NCBI GenBank assembly: GCA_028551475.1
Contig: CM052358.1
Coordinates: 13,995,938 to 14,059,937, forward strand
Length of the DNA stretch: 64,000 nucleotides
Source of the DNA: Casuarina equisetifolia
Taxonomy: Eukaryota > Streptophyta > Magnoliopsida > Fagales > Casuarinaceae
Direction: 5' to 3'
How positions within the stretch are numbered: the first letter of the stretch is position 1; every line of letters begins with the position of its first letter. A program made the translations under genes and the position numbers. Below the pieces are notes generated by a model, which did not search any database, was not told where the DNA came from, and was given only the letters and a program-made list of their open reading frames with translations. Below, piece after piece: positions 36,909 to 49,061 of the stretch.

Positions 36909-39900
36909 ATGGCTCCTCCAACCCCAAAACTAGTGGTGCCAATCGACTTGACAAAGAAGCCATGGGAACAGCAATTCCCTCTTCACAACCGTTGGCATCC
37001 ACAAATACCGCCCGTTGCTGAGGTAAAAACTGGCGAACTCTTTAGGGTGGAGATGTCAGACTGGACTGGGGGTGCTATCAAAGATGATAATTCTGCAGTT
37101 GATGTAAAATTCCTAGACCTCTCAACTGTAAGTATGAACTTTGATCTATCTACTGAAGAGAGGCTTGCTATGTCTAGAGGTGATTGTTGTCATCAACCTG
37201 ATAAAGAAGATACTTCTTGTTGAAGGATCATTTTGAGTTAGGCTAATGATTATGGTCTCGAACCTTGCCCAGGTCCATTATCTTAGCGGGCCGATCAGAG
37301 TTGTCGACGAGGATGGTATACCGGCAAAGCCGGGCGATCTTCTGGCAGTTGAAATACTGAATTTAGGTCCCCTCCCTGGGGATGAGTGGGGCTATACAGC
37401 AACATTTGACAGGGAAAATGGAGGTGGTTTCCTGACTGACCATTTTCCCGGCGCAACCAAAGCTATTTGGTATTTTGAAGGAATATATGCCTACTCCCCT
37501 CACATACCAGGTAAAGTTTCTTACCTTCATCTTGCCCCACTTGATCATTACTCACAACTATGCGAGAAAATGAGTAGAAAGCACTTCATACTCTGTACTA
37601 CGCATCGCAGGGGTACGATTTCCAGGTTTAACTCACCCGGGAATAATTGGGACTGCCCCATCAATGGAGCTGCTAAACATATGGAACGAAAGGGAAAGAG
37701 AGCTTGAAGGAAACGGCCTCCAAACACTCAAGCTCTGCGAGGTTTTGCATTCGCGACCATTAGCAAACCTACCGACAACCAAAGGGTGCCTCCTCGGGAA
37801 GGTATGGTGCGCATAATGCTTCCAACAGTATCAAAGTTGCCCGTGAAAAAGACTAAACTAGAGTAATCCAACTTACCACGTTCATGTAGATTGAAGAAGG
37901 CACCCCCGAATGGGAAAAGATTGGAAGGGAAGCTGCAAGAACAATTCCAGGGAGAGAAAATGGTGGAAATTGTGACATCAAAAACCTCAGTAGGGGATCA
38001 AAAATATACCTCCCAGTCTTTGTAGATGGAGCAAATCTCAGTACTGGTGACATGCACTTCTCTCAGGGTGATGGTGAAATCTCCTTCTGTGGGGCGATTG
38101 AAATGAGTGGTTTCCTCGAACTCAAGTAAATTCTGTCTCTTTTAACATTTCTATTTCTACTTAGGAATACTATTCTGAACAACTTTGAAGATAGTTAGGA
38201 AAATAAAATAGTTTCCTTACTTAACATAACTATGAATGTTAAATATTAAAATTCCAAGTATATTTGTTTTCTCTTTTTCCTCTGCAATTCTTTGAAGTTA
38301 CAATGTGTTATCACGGGAAAGCAGAGATTTGAATTACTTAAGCAATAGAGAACTGTTAAAATCAGGAATTTTTTTTTTCAACTTGGGGGATTTCCAAATG
38401 CAGGAAAGAATAGAGAGTTTTGCAACAAAATCAGAGTGTAAAACATGCTAAAGCCATAGACTCGGTGAGGTAGGCGATGTGATAGAACAATGGTTTACTT
38501 TAGATATGAAGTTCAAAACGGAGACTTCTAAGATTTGACCTTCTTTGCATATAGCTTTAGACAATGCAGTTTCTCTTGTTCCTGTAATTATCTGATGTGA
38601 TAGTCAGTTAGAAGAAAAGCAGAACTAAACTAAATAATAACAAGCCTTACAAGTCTTTTAGGGACATAATGGGGATGGTTTGAGGAGCAAGAAGCAGAGG
38701 GCCAGTATAGGCCAGTATTTAACCTCTAGAATCACTAATCAGAAGGACTAGAGCTCCCATAGAAATAATATAGCAATCACACACCCCCTGTTATTCTCAA
38801 GTCAGAGATTTTACTTCTAAACTAACTTGAATTTTCTGAGACATCTAAAGAACTCATTATTTAACCATCCTGGTAAATATCAAACTCCTAAAACTTTTTA
38901 GCTGTTTGCATCATCCACCATTTTTGGCATGTCTCAATAGTAACCTATAGAATAACGCCAACATAAACATCTAAGAAACATGTCACATAGAACACTCACA
39001 AAACGCTTTTGACTCTTGCGTATACACGTCCTTTTTAAGCCACTCTTCTACTAGTTAGGCAATCATTCAATTCATTGAAGTCTCTAATTTATTGGGAAAA
39101 GCATCAAAACAAGCATTTCCCTTATTCCTTAAGTTGTTCACAGCATGTTGGTTATCCAGAGTGAGACCGCTTGTCATCTTGTTGTTTCAGGTGTGAAATT
39201 ATACGAGGTGGAATGAAAGAGTACCTTACACCCATGGGTCCGACTCCTCTTCATGTGAACCCAATCTTCGAGATAGGTCCAGTCGAGCCGAGGTTCTCAG
39301 AATGGTTGGTTTTTGAGGGCATCAGCGTAGACGAGAGTGGGAGGCAACACTTCCTTGACGCAAGTGTTGCTTACAAACGAGCAGTACTCAATGCCATTGA
39401 CTACATCTCTAAATTTGGATACTCCAAAGAGCAGGTTTAAGATCTCTCCTCGTATCATGTCGATAATTTCCATTTCACACTACAGGGAGCACCTAAATAG
39501 ACACAGCTGAATATAAGGTTTGTATCGCATGACTGATCCAGCAGACATGGTGTCTACTATCAGGTCTATCTTCTGCTTTCATGCTGCCCATGCGAAGGCC
39601 GAATTTCTGGAATAGTTGATGCCCCAAATGCTTGTGCTACCCTTGCAGTCCCAACAGCCATCTTTGATCAGGTACCTACTTCCCTCTGAACTTCCAAAAA
39701 GCATCATCTTAAATCTCAAATATTTGCTGTCTTGCTGATCTATTTTCTAAACAAATTGGCCTTTTAGAATCTTTATGATATTCTACTGTAAATATCTTTT
39801 TTCTTTTCAAATATGAAAATTACTATACAATATCAAAACATTAAATTTGAAGTTATTAAGAAATAAATATCAATTTGCTGACCTGACATGACATGACCAA

Positions 39901-40217
39901 ATCAAAATCCATTATTCAATTTTATAATACTAGTTAAGATTTAAAAGTAGGTAGACATTGCTTAAAAATTTTATTCTCTTTACCTTTACAAACTCCTACT
40001 CATATTTCTAGACAAGATTTAGCAGAATGATCTAATGAGTCAAGGTTTAGTTAAGATTCAAAAAGGTAGCATATCTGGTTGTGCGCCTGTGCAGGATATT
40101 CGTCCTAAAAACAATAAGGTTCCAGTGGGGCCTCGGCTGGTTAGGAAGCCAGACGTCCTAAAATGCGCTTATGAAGGGACTTTGCCGGTGACAAGGAATC
40201 CTTGTGCCTCAGAATAA
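36909..40217 (+). CDS. formamidase (acetamidase/formamidase, FmdA_AmdA family)
   Basis: Seven exons: 36909-37127, 37273-37510, 37611-37801, 37890-38125, 39191-39434, 39564-39671 and 40095-40217. All borders are GT-AG and the frame stays open to give 452 residues, the usual length of the plant enzyme. The family hydrolyses formamide to formate and ammonia, probably in the cytosol since no signal peptide is seen. Recognisable blocks are LHNRWHPQIPPVAEV in exon 1, HYLSGPIRVVDEDG and GGGFLTDHFPGATKAIW in exon 2, FPGLTHPGIIGTAPS in exon 3, PVFVDGANLSTGDMHFSQG in exon 4, and AYEGTLPVTRNPCASE at the C-terminus. The in-frame codons before 36909 contain no ATG. Intron 4 (1065 bases) is much the longest. 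A copy of exon 1 lies upstream. The gene is tail to tail with QNG1. Confidence 0.95.
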
Positions 40218-40889
40218 TTCTGTACCACGATAATGATGATTCCTTCACACATCCGGTAATAAAAACGAAGGTTCTTATACCCAGTACTCCTGCTTGGCTT
40301 ATCATCATATTTGGTTTTATCCCACTTTTACGCTGATACAAATGGTTATGAAAACCACCATCCTTTATGAATGTTGTCCACCTGTCTCTTTGATTTATCT
40401 TGGAGATAGAAGAACGATATGCTATGTTGTATAATCAGGGTAATGATCCATCCCTTACATATGAAATAAAGCATCTTATGTCATTGGTACTTTTTAAATC
40501 TGTTTCGGCTTCTCTAATTGTAATATCATTCTCTATTACAAAAGAAAGTTCACATCATACAAAAAAGATGTAATATTGCATTCATGGGATGCACACCAAC
40601 GGCCCCCGTTCCAAGGCCATTAGTTTAATCTGATAGTATGAGAGATGCCCGACGGAGAAAGCAGCATTTGTTAAGATACTTTAATTAAGAACTAAAGTTT
40701 ACATCATCTGTCCTTCATGGCGAGTTAAAAGCAGAATTAGCTACCAAAAATGTACCATCCACAAGCTGTGAGACTCCGGGATGGAGTTCAACAAGGATGC
40801 TATGGATCAGTTGCACATTTGTCCGGGGATAGTACCTAGAACTTCAAACTATCAAAATCCATGAGAACACCCCATGATGTAAGTTGCAC
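40218..40889. other. convergent 3' intergenic region
   Basis: 3' UTRs of formamidase (+) and QNG1 (-) meet here; no other gene is seen. Confidence 0.7.
40465..40470 (+). terminator. candidate polyadenylation signal of formamidase
   Basis: AATAAA lies about 250 bases after the formamidase stop codon, a usual distance for a plant 3' UTR. Inferred from motif only. Confidence 0.4.
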
Positions 40890-43800
40890 TCAATAATATA
40901 TTGAGAGAGTTCGATGGTGTGGCAGGGATGAACATTGAACTCCAGAAGCCCAGAGCCAAAGATCTAATTCCACGCTTAACACCTGAAGAAACAAGTGTGG
41001 CAATTAGAAAATAATAACGAGAGTAGACTGCTTTAAAAAAAAGAACGGATGAACAAGACGCACTGTCTGATTGGATTTTCGCAAAGAATAACAGGAATAT
41101 GTTGAACTTAAATAAACCAGGGTGGAATGTATGCGCTAAAAACAGTTGTGCAATTCCCATCGATGAAATAACATACAGAAATTCCGCATGGAAGATAAGG
41201 TTTTAAGTAGAAACTTTGAATAAGAGGTAACAATAGCCTATGCGCCAGTCCTAAACTTTTGAAGACCCAAAATACATTTCAGTATGCATTTTTGATAAAA
41301 ATTCATCTGATTGATGAAATAGTCCAAGTTGAAGAAAAGTAGATGAGGCTGACCAATGATCAGAGGCTGGAGAGGGCAGGAAACAAGAAATATCAATGAT
41401 ACCTGCTTCCCAGATTTCACACTAATCAATTCCCTCATTTTCTCCACGGCATGTATAGAGCAAGCTCGTAGCTCAACTTCTTCCTCACTGCCTGGACCTA
41501 TTTCGATATTGGATTCAATAGTGCTGGCAAGGTTTGTACTATATCTGAGGACACCAAGCTGTCGAAGCACTGCTGGAACAATGTAGTCCGCCATTATAGT
41601 GATCTGACCAATGTCATTGAATTCTCCATACGATTGGCCTTTGAATGCACCCCATAAATCTGCTGCAAATATCTGAGCTCTTTTATATAAGAATACCTGG
41701 CGACCTTTGTACAGTGAGTGGTCTCGGAAGCCTAGAAAATTTTAATCATTCGGGATTAATATACAACCTTTACTCAGAACATAGACCCATCTTTAAATGT
41801 ACTGCAACAAACTGATAATTTACTACGGAAACCAAAAGAGAGAAAGAATGATACCAGGAAAGTGACGAGTAACAAGAGCTACAAGCTTCACAGCTGATTT
41901 TCCACATGACTTTACCAGATTGGATGCTTTACCATCGAAGCTTCTTTCCAGTTCAAAGCCAACCTACGGCATTAGACTTAGTGATATCAAAAATTTGATT
42001 TTGGAGTTAGACTATAAGAAGTAGATCCATAGGTACAAGAACAGGGAAATTGAGAAACTTAATTAGTACAACTGGTAACAACAGTGATAAGCATACAACA
42101 GATGATGAGACAATTTAGCAACTTAAAACTATAGTAATTGAAAGAGTAACAGACCTCATGCAGTAAACGAACACGTTCATCCTCCAAGGGAAGTGGTCTA
42201 GGCCATCCCAACAGTTCACGTAATTGAGGACCTGACGAGACAAATTGATCTCATTACTTGCTAGTTGTTGGGATAGCATTTTATATCGGAGAGCACAAGG
42301 ATTTCTAGTATGCCAAGGATATACAATCCATACAGAAATGCATCTCACCAGAAATAGCTATAATCTTTTTCAAAGAAATTCATTACAACACCGCATCCTT
42401 AACAATTTAGGCATCAAACCCTCACCCAGAAACTCAGATCTCAATCCTCACAGAACATTTTAAGCAGACAAACGTTTCCTTAACATCAACTGTCATCTTG
42501 TGGCAGAAATAAATTCTTAACAGCATCTAACAATTGAGACAGAAAGACAGCATCCAACCATTCAAGACTAGAGAACAAGGAGTTCGCCCCCATAATAAGC
42601 TCCAAGAAAGTGAGTAAAAGAGATCACTCAAAGTACCAGCGGAATCTTTTTTCTCTTTTTAAAACTCTGTTTCAAGTTCCTCGAGGACATTCTTTATATA
42701 TTACGGTCATCTGCATGATACAGAAAGAAATAGGATTGAAGAAACATAATACCAGTAAATTTTTGCAGGCGATCAGCATCAAACACAGATTTGTCATTCT
42801 GTATAGCTGCCTTCAGCTTGGAGGCCAAATGATCATAATTTAAATCCTTATCTGTTCAGAGCAAGCAATTAGCATAACTGAAAAAAGAAACAAGAGCATA
42901 AGAAGAACGGGAAGAAAAACAGCGAAGTTGCTAGTGTGGAATCTGAACTTTTCCATGAACATAACTTGAAAAAAGTAGATGAATTTATGAGCTTCCATAT
43001 AATACAGAGTTGAGTGAAGTTCAAGCAATTGATATTCGAGCAAACGAAGTAGTTCTCCTTGCTGGTAGCAAGTGCTTCAATTCCATATCTTGCTTATAAA
43101 TTAAAACCTTGAAGAAGATTTTTGCTTCCTCAACAAGCTGCTCGAGGAAGCACATTCAATTCTGTTAAGACAGTCAAAAAATTCTTAAAATCTATTAGCA
43201 CCAAGAAGTACATCCAAGTTTTGTCTTATGCAATCTTTTCCTATACTAATCCGCTCAACGTTATGAATAACCTGGCCACTAAGACTGCAAACAACGGTCA
43301 ATTATCTTAGCTTTTTGTGCATATACCTCGATCAAATACCAACACATTATAATTTTCGTATGAATACAAAGTCATCCGAGCGCGTTGACAATCTGGTAAC
43401 TCAAGTAAAATTAGAGCCATTTAATAAAGCACAGTTAAACAGTAGTTCAAAGAAAACTTTTTAAGCAAAATCTCTTGTTACTCGAAGATCCATTTTCACA
43501 GAGAACGCAGCCAAAATCACAAATAAGGTAACAAAATAATATTACTGACAATAAAAACAATAACAAGTAATAAAAAAATCCAGCGAAAGACAAAAAGCAT
43601 ACCGGGCCAAAAGCAGAAATTCAAAGCATCCAGAACAAACAAGTACTGAACCGTGAGCGGGCCATTGTCAAAGTAGTGAATCCCTTCAAAATCCCATTCC
43701 ACCTTCGGGATATGGCCAATACCGTCCACGACTTGCTCAATCGCTGCACAAGAAATAGAATCACATAAACCTCCATCCGGACGAAGCATTTCTATATACC

Positions 43801-43895
43801 AAACAACCACCTACGCAACACGAACCGGCGGAGTCAACGAGCACTTGCGAGGCGTGGCTGGCAACCCAAGCCGAGCTTGCCCTGACATCGTCCAT
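40890..43895 (-). CDS. QNG1: queuosine 5'-phosphate N-glycosylase/hydrolase (queuosine salvage, DUF2419)
   Basis: Seven exons on the - strand: 43826-43895, 43603-43743, 42753-42851, 42155-42231, 41855-41963, 41403-41731 and 40890-40982. Every border is GT-AG and the phases agree, giving 305 residues. The family frees queuine from queuosine 5'-phosphate so that it can be re-inserted into tRNA anticodons. Matching blocks include VEWDF and HYFDNGPLTVQYLFVLDA followed by LNFCFWPD (exon 2 into 3), NYDHLASKLKAAI (exon 3), ELLGWPRPLPLEDERV (exon 4), NLVKSCGKSAVKLV (exon 5), AADLWGAFKG and MADYIVPAVLRQLGVL (exon 6), and VELDLWLWASGVQC (exon 7). No transit or signal peptide is evident. The start at 43895 gives a 23-codon first exon; the next in-frame ATG lies only in the intron. 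A possible 66-base cassette exon in the second intron is listed separately. Confidence 0.93.
43327..43392 (-). other. candidate cassette exon in QNG1 intron 2
   Basis: Within the 751-base intron 2, an acceptor TTACCAG|ATTGTC at 43393/43392 and a donor GATCGAG|GTATAT at 43327/43326 bound 66 bases with no stop in the reading phase of the flanking exons. Inclusion would add 22 residues (starting DCQRARMTLY, ending VLVFDR) between WP and DKDLN without shifting the frame. Skipping it gives the family-like WPDKDLNYDH junction, so the main transcript probably skips it. It may be chance. Confidence 0.35.
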
Positions 43896-45100
43896 GGCGT
43901 CTGCGACGTGCACCTAACTGTGGGGAATCTTCGACCGCTTGGTTTGGCTTTTCCTGAACCCTAAATTTATCATACAAACCGCATTAATATACGGTTGTTG
44001 AGGCCTGCTTACTGGTGCAGTGGTTTTTCCTTATTCGAAGTTTCCCGCTTTTGTTCGTTTCTTTCTGTGGTGACCTGTCCCCTATTTTGACCGAGTTGTC
44101 AGTCGAAACCCCCATTTCCGGAAGTACGTTTGGGCCACGCATTTTCTATCCCTGGCAGAGTCCAAAAGGTGCCCGTAGGGAGTCGCACGCTTCGGTTGAT
44201 TCCTTCCCCTTGGATGATTAATTGCCGTGCAGCTTTCCTCTACATTGACCCAGCTGTCACTTTAACGCCGGTCAGGAAATACCGCGAGATTTCCACGGAA
44301 AAGCACAACAGTCAAGGAATCACGTGGAACTCTAGGGACCATTGCAGAAATCTTTCACACGTTGTTATTCGGAAAAGTAATAAAAGCCAACCATTTTTGA
44401 AGGCTTTATGACACTATCACCAATGCGTCGGTCCCACGATGGGGGCGGTTGAATGTGGGCGTGGGCTATGGAGTAGATTTGGTATCGAATGGGTCGGCAG
44501 TGAGTGGCACCGCCGTTTCAACCCCGATGCATATTGGGCCCCGCTCCGTATGCTTGCGATGCTGGGGACTCCGTTTCTCGTTAATCATGCTGACTCCCCA
44601 GTTGGTCTATCTTCTTAAAAAATAGACAAGTCCATTTCGACTTTGTTCTTAAGTACGTGTAAGCAACTAATTCAAAACTAATTAGTAATGTGTGGAGAAA
44701 TTTCATCAAATATAAATATGGAATACCTTTGCTCATACAATTGATGTGGGATAACATAGAAAACCTCATATGGCTCCGATGCCGTGCAAGGCCCCCAATT
44801 GACAACAGATGAGGATACCTCAACGAATGTGAAGAGTTGGATTTGTGTCCACAAAACCAATGTAGGTCAACCTCATCTGTAACACTCATTGTCATATATA
44901 TGCTGACATAAGTATTTACATATGAATGGATAGAAGTCTAACCCTAGGCCAACTTCTTTTTGTAGATTGGTTGATACAAGCATTGCATGTTAATGGATAA
45001 AAGCTGAACTTCAATGCCTACATGGGGGAAGACAAAGTTTATGAAGGACTAATATTTTTTGATATCATGTAAGGGCCTATTTTAAAACCAATTAATAATG
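43896..45100. other. QNG1 promoter side and transposon-like spacer
   Basis: The first few hundred bases upstream of QNG1 are GC-richer promoter-like DNA. From about 44580 on the sequence becomes AT-rich and looks like old LTR material, but no termini could be fixed. No gene is supported. Confidence 0.5.
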
Positions 45101-45182
45101 AATAAAAAAAATCTCACCTACACGTTTAAAATGGTCAAGTTAGGTATTAGTTGGTTAAGTTAGGTGTAGTGTGAATGGCCTT

Positions 45183-45250
45183 GGTTCAATTAGGCTCACT
45201 AATATTGTGTTTGTGGCCTAGGTTCAATTAGGCTCACTAAGATTGTGTCT
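45183..45250 (+). repeat. short tandem duplication inside the 5' LTR
   Basis: The block GGTTCAATTAGGCTCACTAA followed by ATTGTGT-type sequence occurs twice, about 38 bases apart, within the 5' LTR. The 3' LTR has a single diverged copy. Confidence 0.7.
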
Positions 45251-45929
45251 ATTATATTTTAGGGTTTTCGTGCATTAGGTACTATTCATGCTTTTGGTTG
45301 TGGTTTTCTTATGAAAGCATAGAACAATTTAGGAGTTTCCATCTAAGCCCTTAATTCCTCCCTTCCTTCGTAAGTGAATATGGTTCACACCATTCCTCAT
45401 TGAAGATGCCTTGATTAAAATCCCTAATGGGATTTTGTTTTTGAAGGACCTCTAACTAGGTCTTGAGTTGCCCGAGTACGTGTAACATTAAAAGATGAGA
45501 CCAACTAACAATGGTTGGTATCAAAGCCTATCAATCAACTAGTGGAGGTAAGAGTCACATAAGTAAAGTTAGTTATGTCGAAGACCAAGGATGCCTTGCC
45601 CACTCTGCTATCTAAGGTCCATAATTTGTTAACCAAAATTATAACTTCTTCTTTTTAACTCAAACAACAAGTTGCACTTTATCTCTTTCCTACGTGAACT
45701 CAAACTTATTGAGAAATTGCTACAAGACAAAAAAATATAGGAACATGTGTAATCCTTTCTTGACTTTTCTACATAGGCTTCTTTCTCCATCTTGTGAAAT
45801 CATGCCTTGGAACATGTGTGATCTACAACTTCTAAGTTTTATCTTACTTCCATAAGTGCAAGCATGTGTAAATGAAAGCCTAATAAAAGAACATATGTTA
45901 GTATATTTTTATCTTAAGATGCTCATGTA

Positions 45930-46800
45930 CATTCACAAATTTATTTATATCATTAAAATAATATTTCAGTAAAGATTTTCTATTTACCAATGGATTTTGG
46001 AAGAAATTATTTAAGCTACAAGGCACAAGTTTTAACTTTTCTTTTGCATATTATTTACAAATTGATGGTTAGATTGAAGTAGTCAATAGAACTTTGGAAA
46101 TGTACTTGAAGTGCTTTACTAAGGAGAAACCTAAAGATTGGAGTAAGTGGATCACTAGAGTTCAATATAGTAATAGCACTAGTTGGCATAACTTTACATC
46201 ATATACCTTATATGAGATCGTTTATGGCTATACCATCCTTACCTTATTGTCTTATGTTTAGGAAAAGCAAAAGTAGCATAGGTGCTTTGCTAGGGAAAAA
46301 CCTAAGGATTGGAATAAGTTGATCACTTTAGTTTAATATAGTTATAGTACTAGTTGGCATAACTCTACATCATATACCTCATATGAGGTTGTTTATGGCT
46401 ATACCATCCTTACCTTATTGTCCTATGTTTAGGAGGAAGCAAAAGTAATATAGGTGGAACAAATATTGGAGGAAAAGGACAAGGTTTTATAACAAATTAA
46501 AAAGAATTTAAAGGTTACCTAGGATAGAATGAAGAAACAATATGATCAGAAGATAATAAAGCTTTAGTTTGATATTGGTGTCTAGGTCTTTGAAAGGGTA
46601 CCTTCCTATAGGCATATTTTAGTTTCACAAAGAAAAGATCGCAAGTTGAAACCAAGGTTCTAGGGGCCTTACCATTTTCTCAAGAAGATTAGTGTTATGG
46701 CTTATGAGTTGAAGCTTCTTGTAGGTTTTAAATACACTAGTGTTTCACATCTCTAAGCTAAAAAGATATGTTAGCACTTTCCAAGGAAGGCAAAAGGAGC
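45930..46800 (+). pseudogene. degenerate Ty3/gypsy integrase C-terminal region
   Basis: Translation gives NRTLEMYLKCFTKEKPKDW, LYEIVYG, then IKKNLKVTQDRMKKQYDQK and RKDRKLKPRF, matching the catalytic-core end and C-terminal part of gypsy integrases. Stop codons and frame breaks occur throughout. It contains a 171-base tandem duplication (separate entry). Confidence 0.8.
46111..46452 (+). repeat. 171-base tandem duplication within the integrase remnant
   Basis: Two consecutive diverged copies begin GTGCTTTACTAAGGAG (46111) and GTGCTTTGCTAGGGAA (46282). Both contain AGTTGGCATAAC, CATCATATACC and GTTTATGGCTATACCATCC and end in a similar AAGCAAAAGTA-ATAGGTG segment. The unit is 57 codons, so it keeps frame. 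Confidence 0.85.
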
Positions 46801-47250
46801 TTAAAGTCGTGAGAGAGGACTTTTAAGAAGAAGATTGTCCCCAAGCAATATTAGTAAAGAGAATAAGAGTAGGAAAAGAAGAGCTACCTGTACATTAGGT
46901 TGGAAAATCACCCACTAAAATAACTTAAAAGGAGGCAAAATCATTCAAGACTCAGTTTTTTGGAATTTCTATTTGATTTCTAATTTGATAGCCATGAGGA
47001 CAAGGTTCCTGTTAAGGGGAAGGGATGTTATGAGTTTGTTTCTTTTCATGTAATTGGGTTGGGGTATTAATTAGTTCAAGCTTAGTGTCAATGGCCTAGG
47101 CTTAGTTAGGCCCACTAGGGTGGTGTCTTAATCATGAGTGAATATGTTTCCAACCATTCCTCACCGAATACGCCTTTGATTCCAAAGGACCTTTGACTAG
47201 GTCCTAAGCTGCTTGAATATGTGCAAAATTAGAGGATGAGTTGACTAACA

Positions 47251-48513
47251 ACATCTACTCACACAACTAACTTGAGACAACCACATTTCTATTAAAACTA
47301 TATTGCAGTTGATGTGTAATAAATTGCTTGTTTCATTGGGTTTAGCATTTGGTGTAATATTTTTAGGCTGGTCTAGCTCTCCTAAAAAAAAGAGAAGAAA
47401 ATCTTAATGAACCTTATTCACCCACCTATTTCTTGTTGCGTCCCACTACCAAGCCCTTTGGTCCCACATGTTTATTCTTTGTTTTCCTTTTCGCTCCTTT
47501 TCCCCTCTTTCTATCATGGTTTACACACTTATTCTTTTTTGCTACTTTCCTTCTTGTCCTTTTTGTCATCAACATTTTATAGCTATTCTACATGGCCTTT
47601 AGAACCCACTTTGGATTCCTTTTTAGCTCACACCACTATACGATTGCTTTGCATATTCTACATAATGCAAACTTGAGTCCTTCGTCCCTAAAATGGTTGA
47701 CCAAATGGCTTGCAACCATTGCCATTACAACATAGGGTCTCGGTTTTTTTCTTATTCTTAAATTACACTCTAATAAAGGAATTGCAGCTACAAGATATTT
47801 TTTAATTACCCTTTTCGGCAAGGATATAGTTGTCTTGTAATTCAGGATTTTGCTAGGTGACAAAAAGTGTCAAAAGGTTTTTAGTCCTATTTAGTCACTT
47901 TTTCTTTTAATTACTTGATTATTTATATCAACAGATAATCATTGAAATTTTTGCATCAAAATTATTACTAAATAATTTATTCAAGATTATATCAACTATC
48001 CAAACTATCACATTGATTCTATATATTTTTATATTTAATTTTGTCTTCATGTGATAAGTTAACAAATCAAAATGAAAGATCAAAAATTAATTATAGAGTT
48101 ATTTTTTAATGAGTTAATAAAATGTCCACGAAGATATTTGTTAATATCCATGCTTGGTAAGTAATAAATTGTAAAAATGGATGGTAAAGGACCCACATCC
48201 TTTTTTTAATTTTGTGCTTTTAAACTTGTATTTTTGATACAATTAATCTAATACTTTAGCTTCTAAAGAATTAGAGTTTAGTTTTTAAGTAGACAACAAC
48301 TATTATATAAAAAGATTAACATTTTGTTCTTGTAAAAGGGTAAAAAAAAAAAAAGGCATGGATGTAAATCTTGACTTAAAATTTCATGAACTCATAATGA
48401 AAAGAAACAAAAAGAAAAAAAAGAGAAGAAAATGAAAGAGAGAGAGAGGGGCAGGGCTATGAAAGGCATTAGGGCTTTACTTACTCATGCTTTTCTTCTA
48501 TCCTAAAGATCTG
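47251..48513. other. AT-rich spacer upstream of the CK2 alpha remnant
   Basis: No gene is recognised. The last 100 bases hold an AG-rich run and could be the former leader of the CK2 alpha gene. Confidence 0.5.
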
Positions 48514-49061
48514 ATGGCCATAATGTTCTGGACTAGCAATATGGGCTAACTAAATGGCTGAACAAGTATTGGTTAGACATCCATGTACTTGGTTGCCTAT
48601 CCAATTTCTCTTGTTGTTGGGTCATCCACTTAGGTGGTGCCTCATTGTGTTATTTTCTTTTTGGTATTTAGTTACTATTATTTATGAAAATGTATCTAAC
48701 TTCTTTAATAGAGGAAACAATACTTATCAATTTAAATTGTAACAACTCTGATATTCAATAAGATGATGGTTACGATTTATTATTTATTATTATAAAATTA
48801 ATTTTTTTTTTAGTATCTCGACGATTTAATATTATAAAATGTCCCGATTCGATGAACCTAATTTGAATCTTATATAACATTTACACATTTATCATGATGC
48901 TTTGAATGTATAACCAATAAACATTTGATATCTATAAGAAAGCTAACACCTATATAAAGGGGCATCTCCCAATCCCTTTCTCTTCATTCAAACACTTAAA
49001 GCTTTCCTTTTGTTTTAGAGAATTCCTCTTCTGTTCTTTCCAAAAGTTCTCTTGTGAAAGT

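Larger units (their letters stand above)
45100..47250 (+). mobile_element. internally deleted Ty3/gypsy-type LTR retrotransposon
   Basis: The 5' LTR (about 45100-45510) and 3' LTR (47026-47250) share blocks such as GAATGGCC/CAATGGCC, TTAGGCTCACTA/TTAGGCCCACTA, GTGAATATG, CCATTCCTCA and a common end CTAACA. A primer-binding site TGGTATCAAAGCC (45516-45528) follows the 5' LTR. The 3' LTR is preceded by a purine tract AAGGGGAAGGGA and starts TGTTATG. Little of gag or RT remains; the inside is mainly the end of an integrase frame. The 3' LTR lacks about 140 bases present in the 5' copy. Many stops show it is old and dead. The exact left end is uncertain. Confidence 0.75.

Noticed and set aside
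44581-44895. 104-codon - strand frame
   Set aside because: Lies in LTR-like DNA; looks like chance coding with no domain.
47407-47676. 89-codon Ser/Leu/Phe-rich frame
   Set aside because: Low-complexity CT-rich DNA after a dead retrotransposon; no motif.
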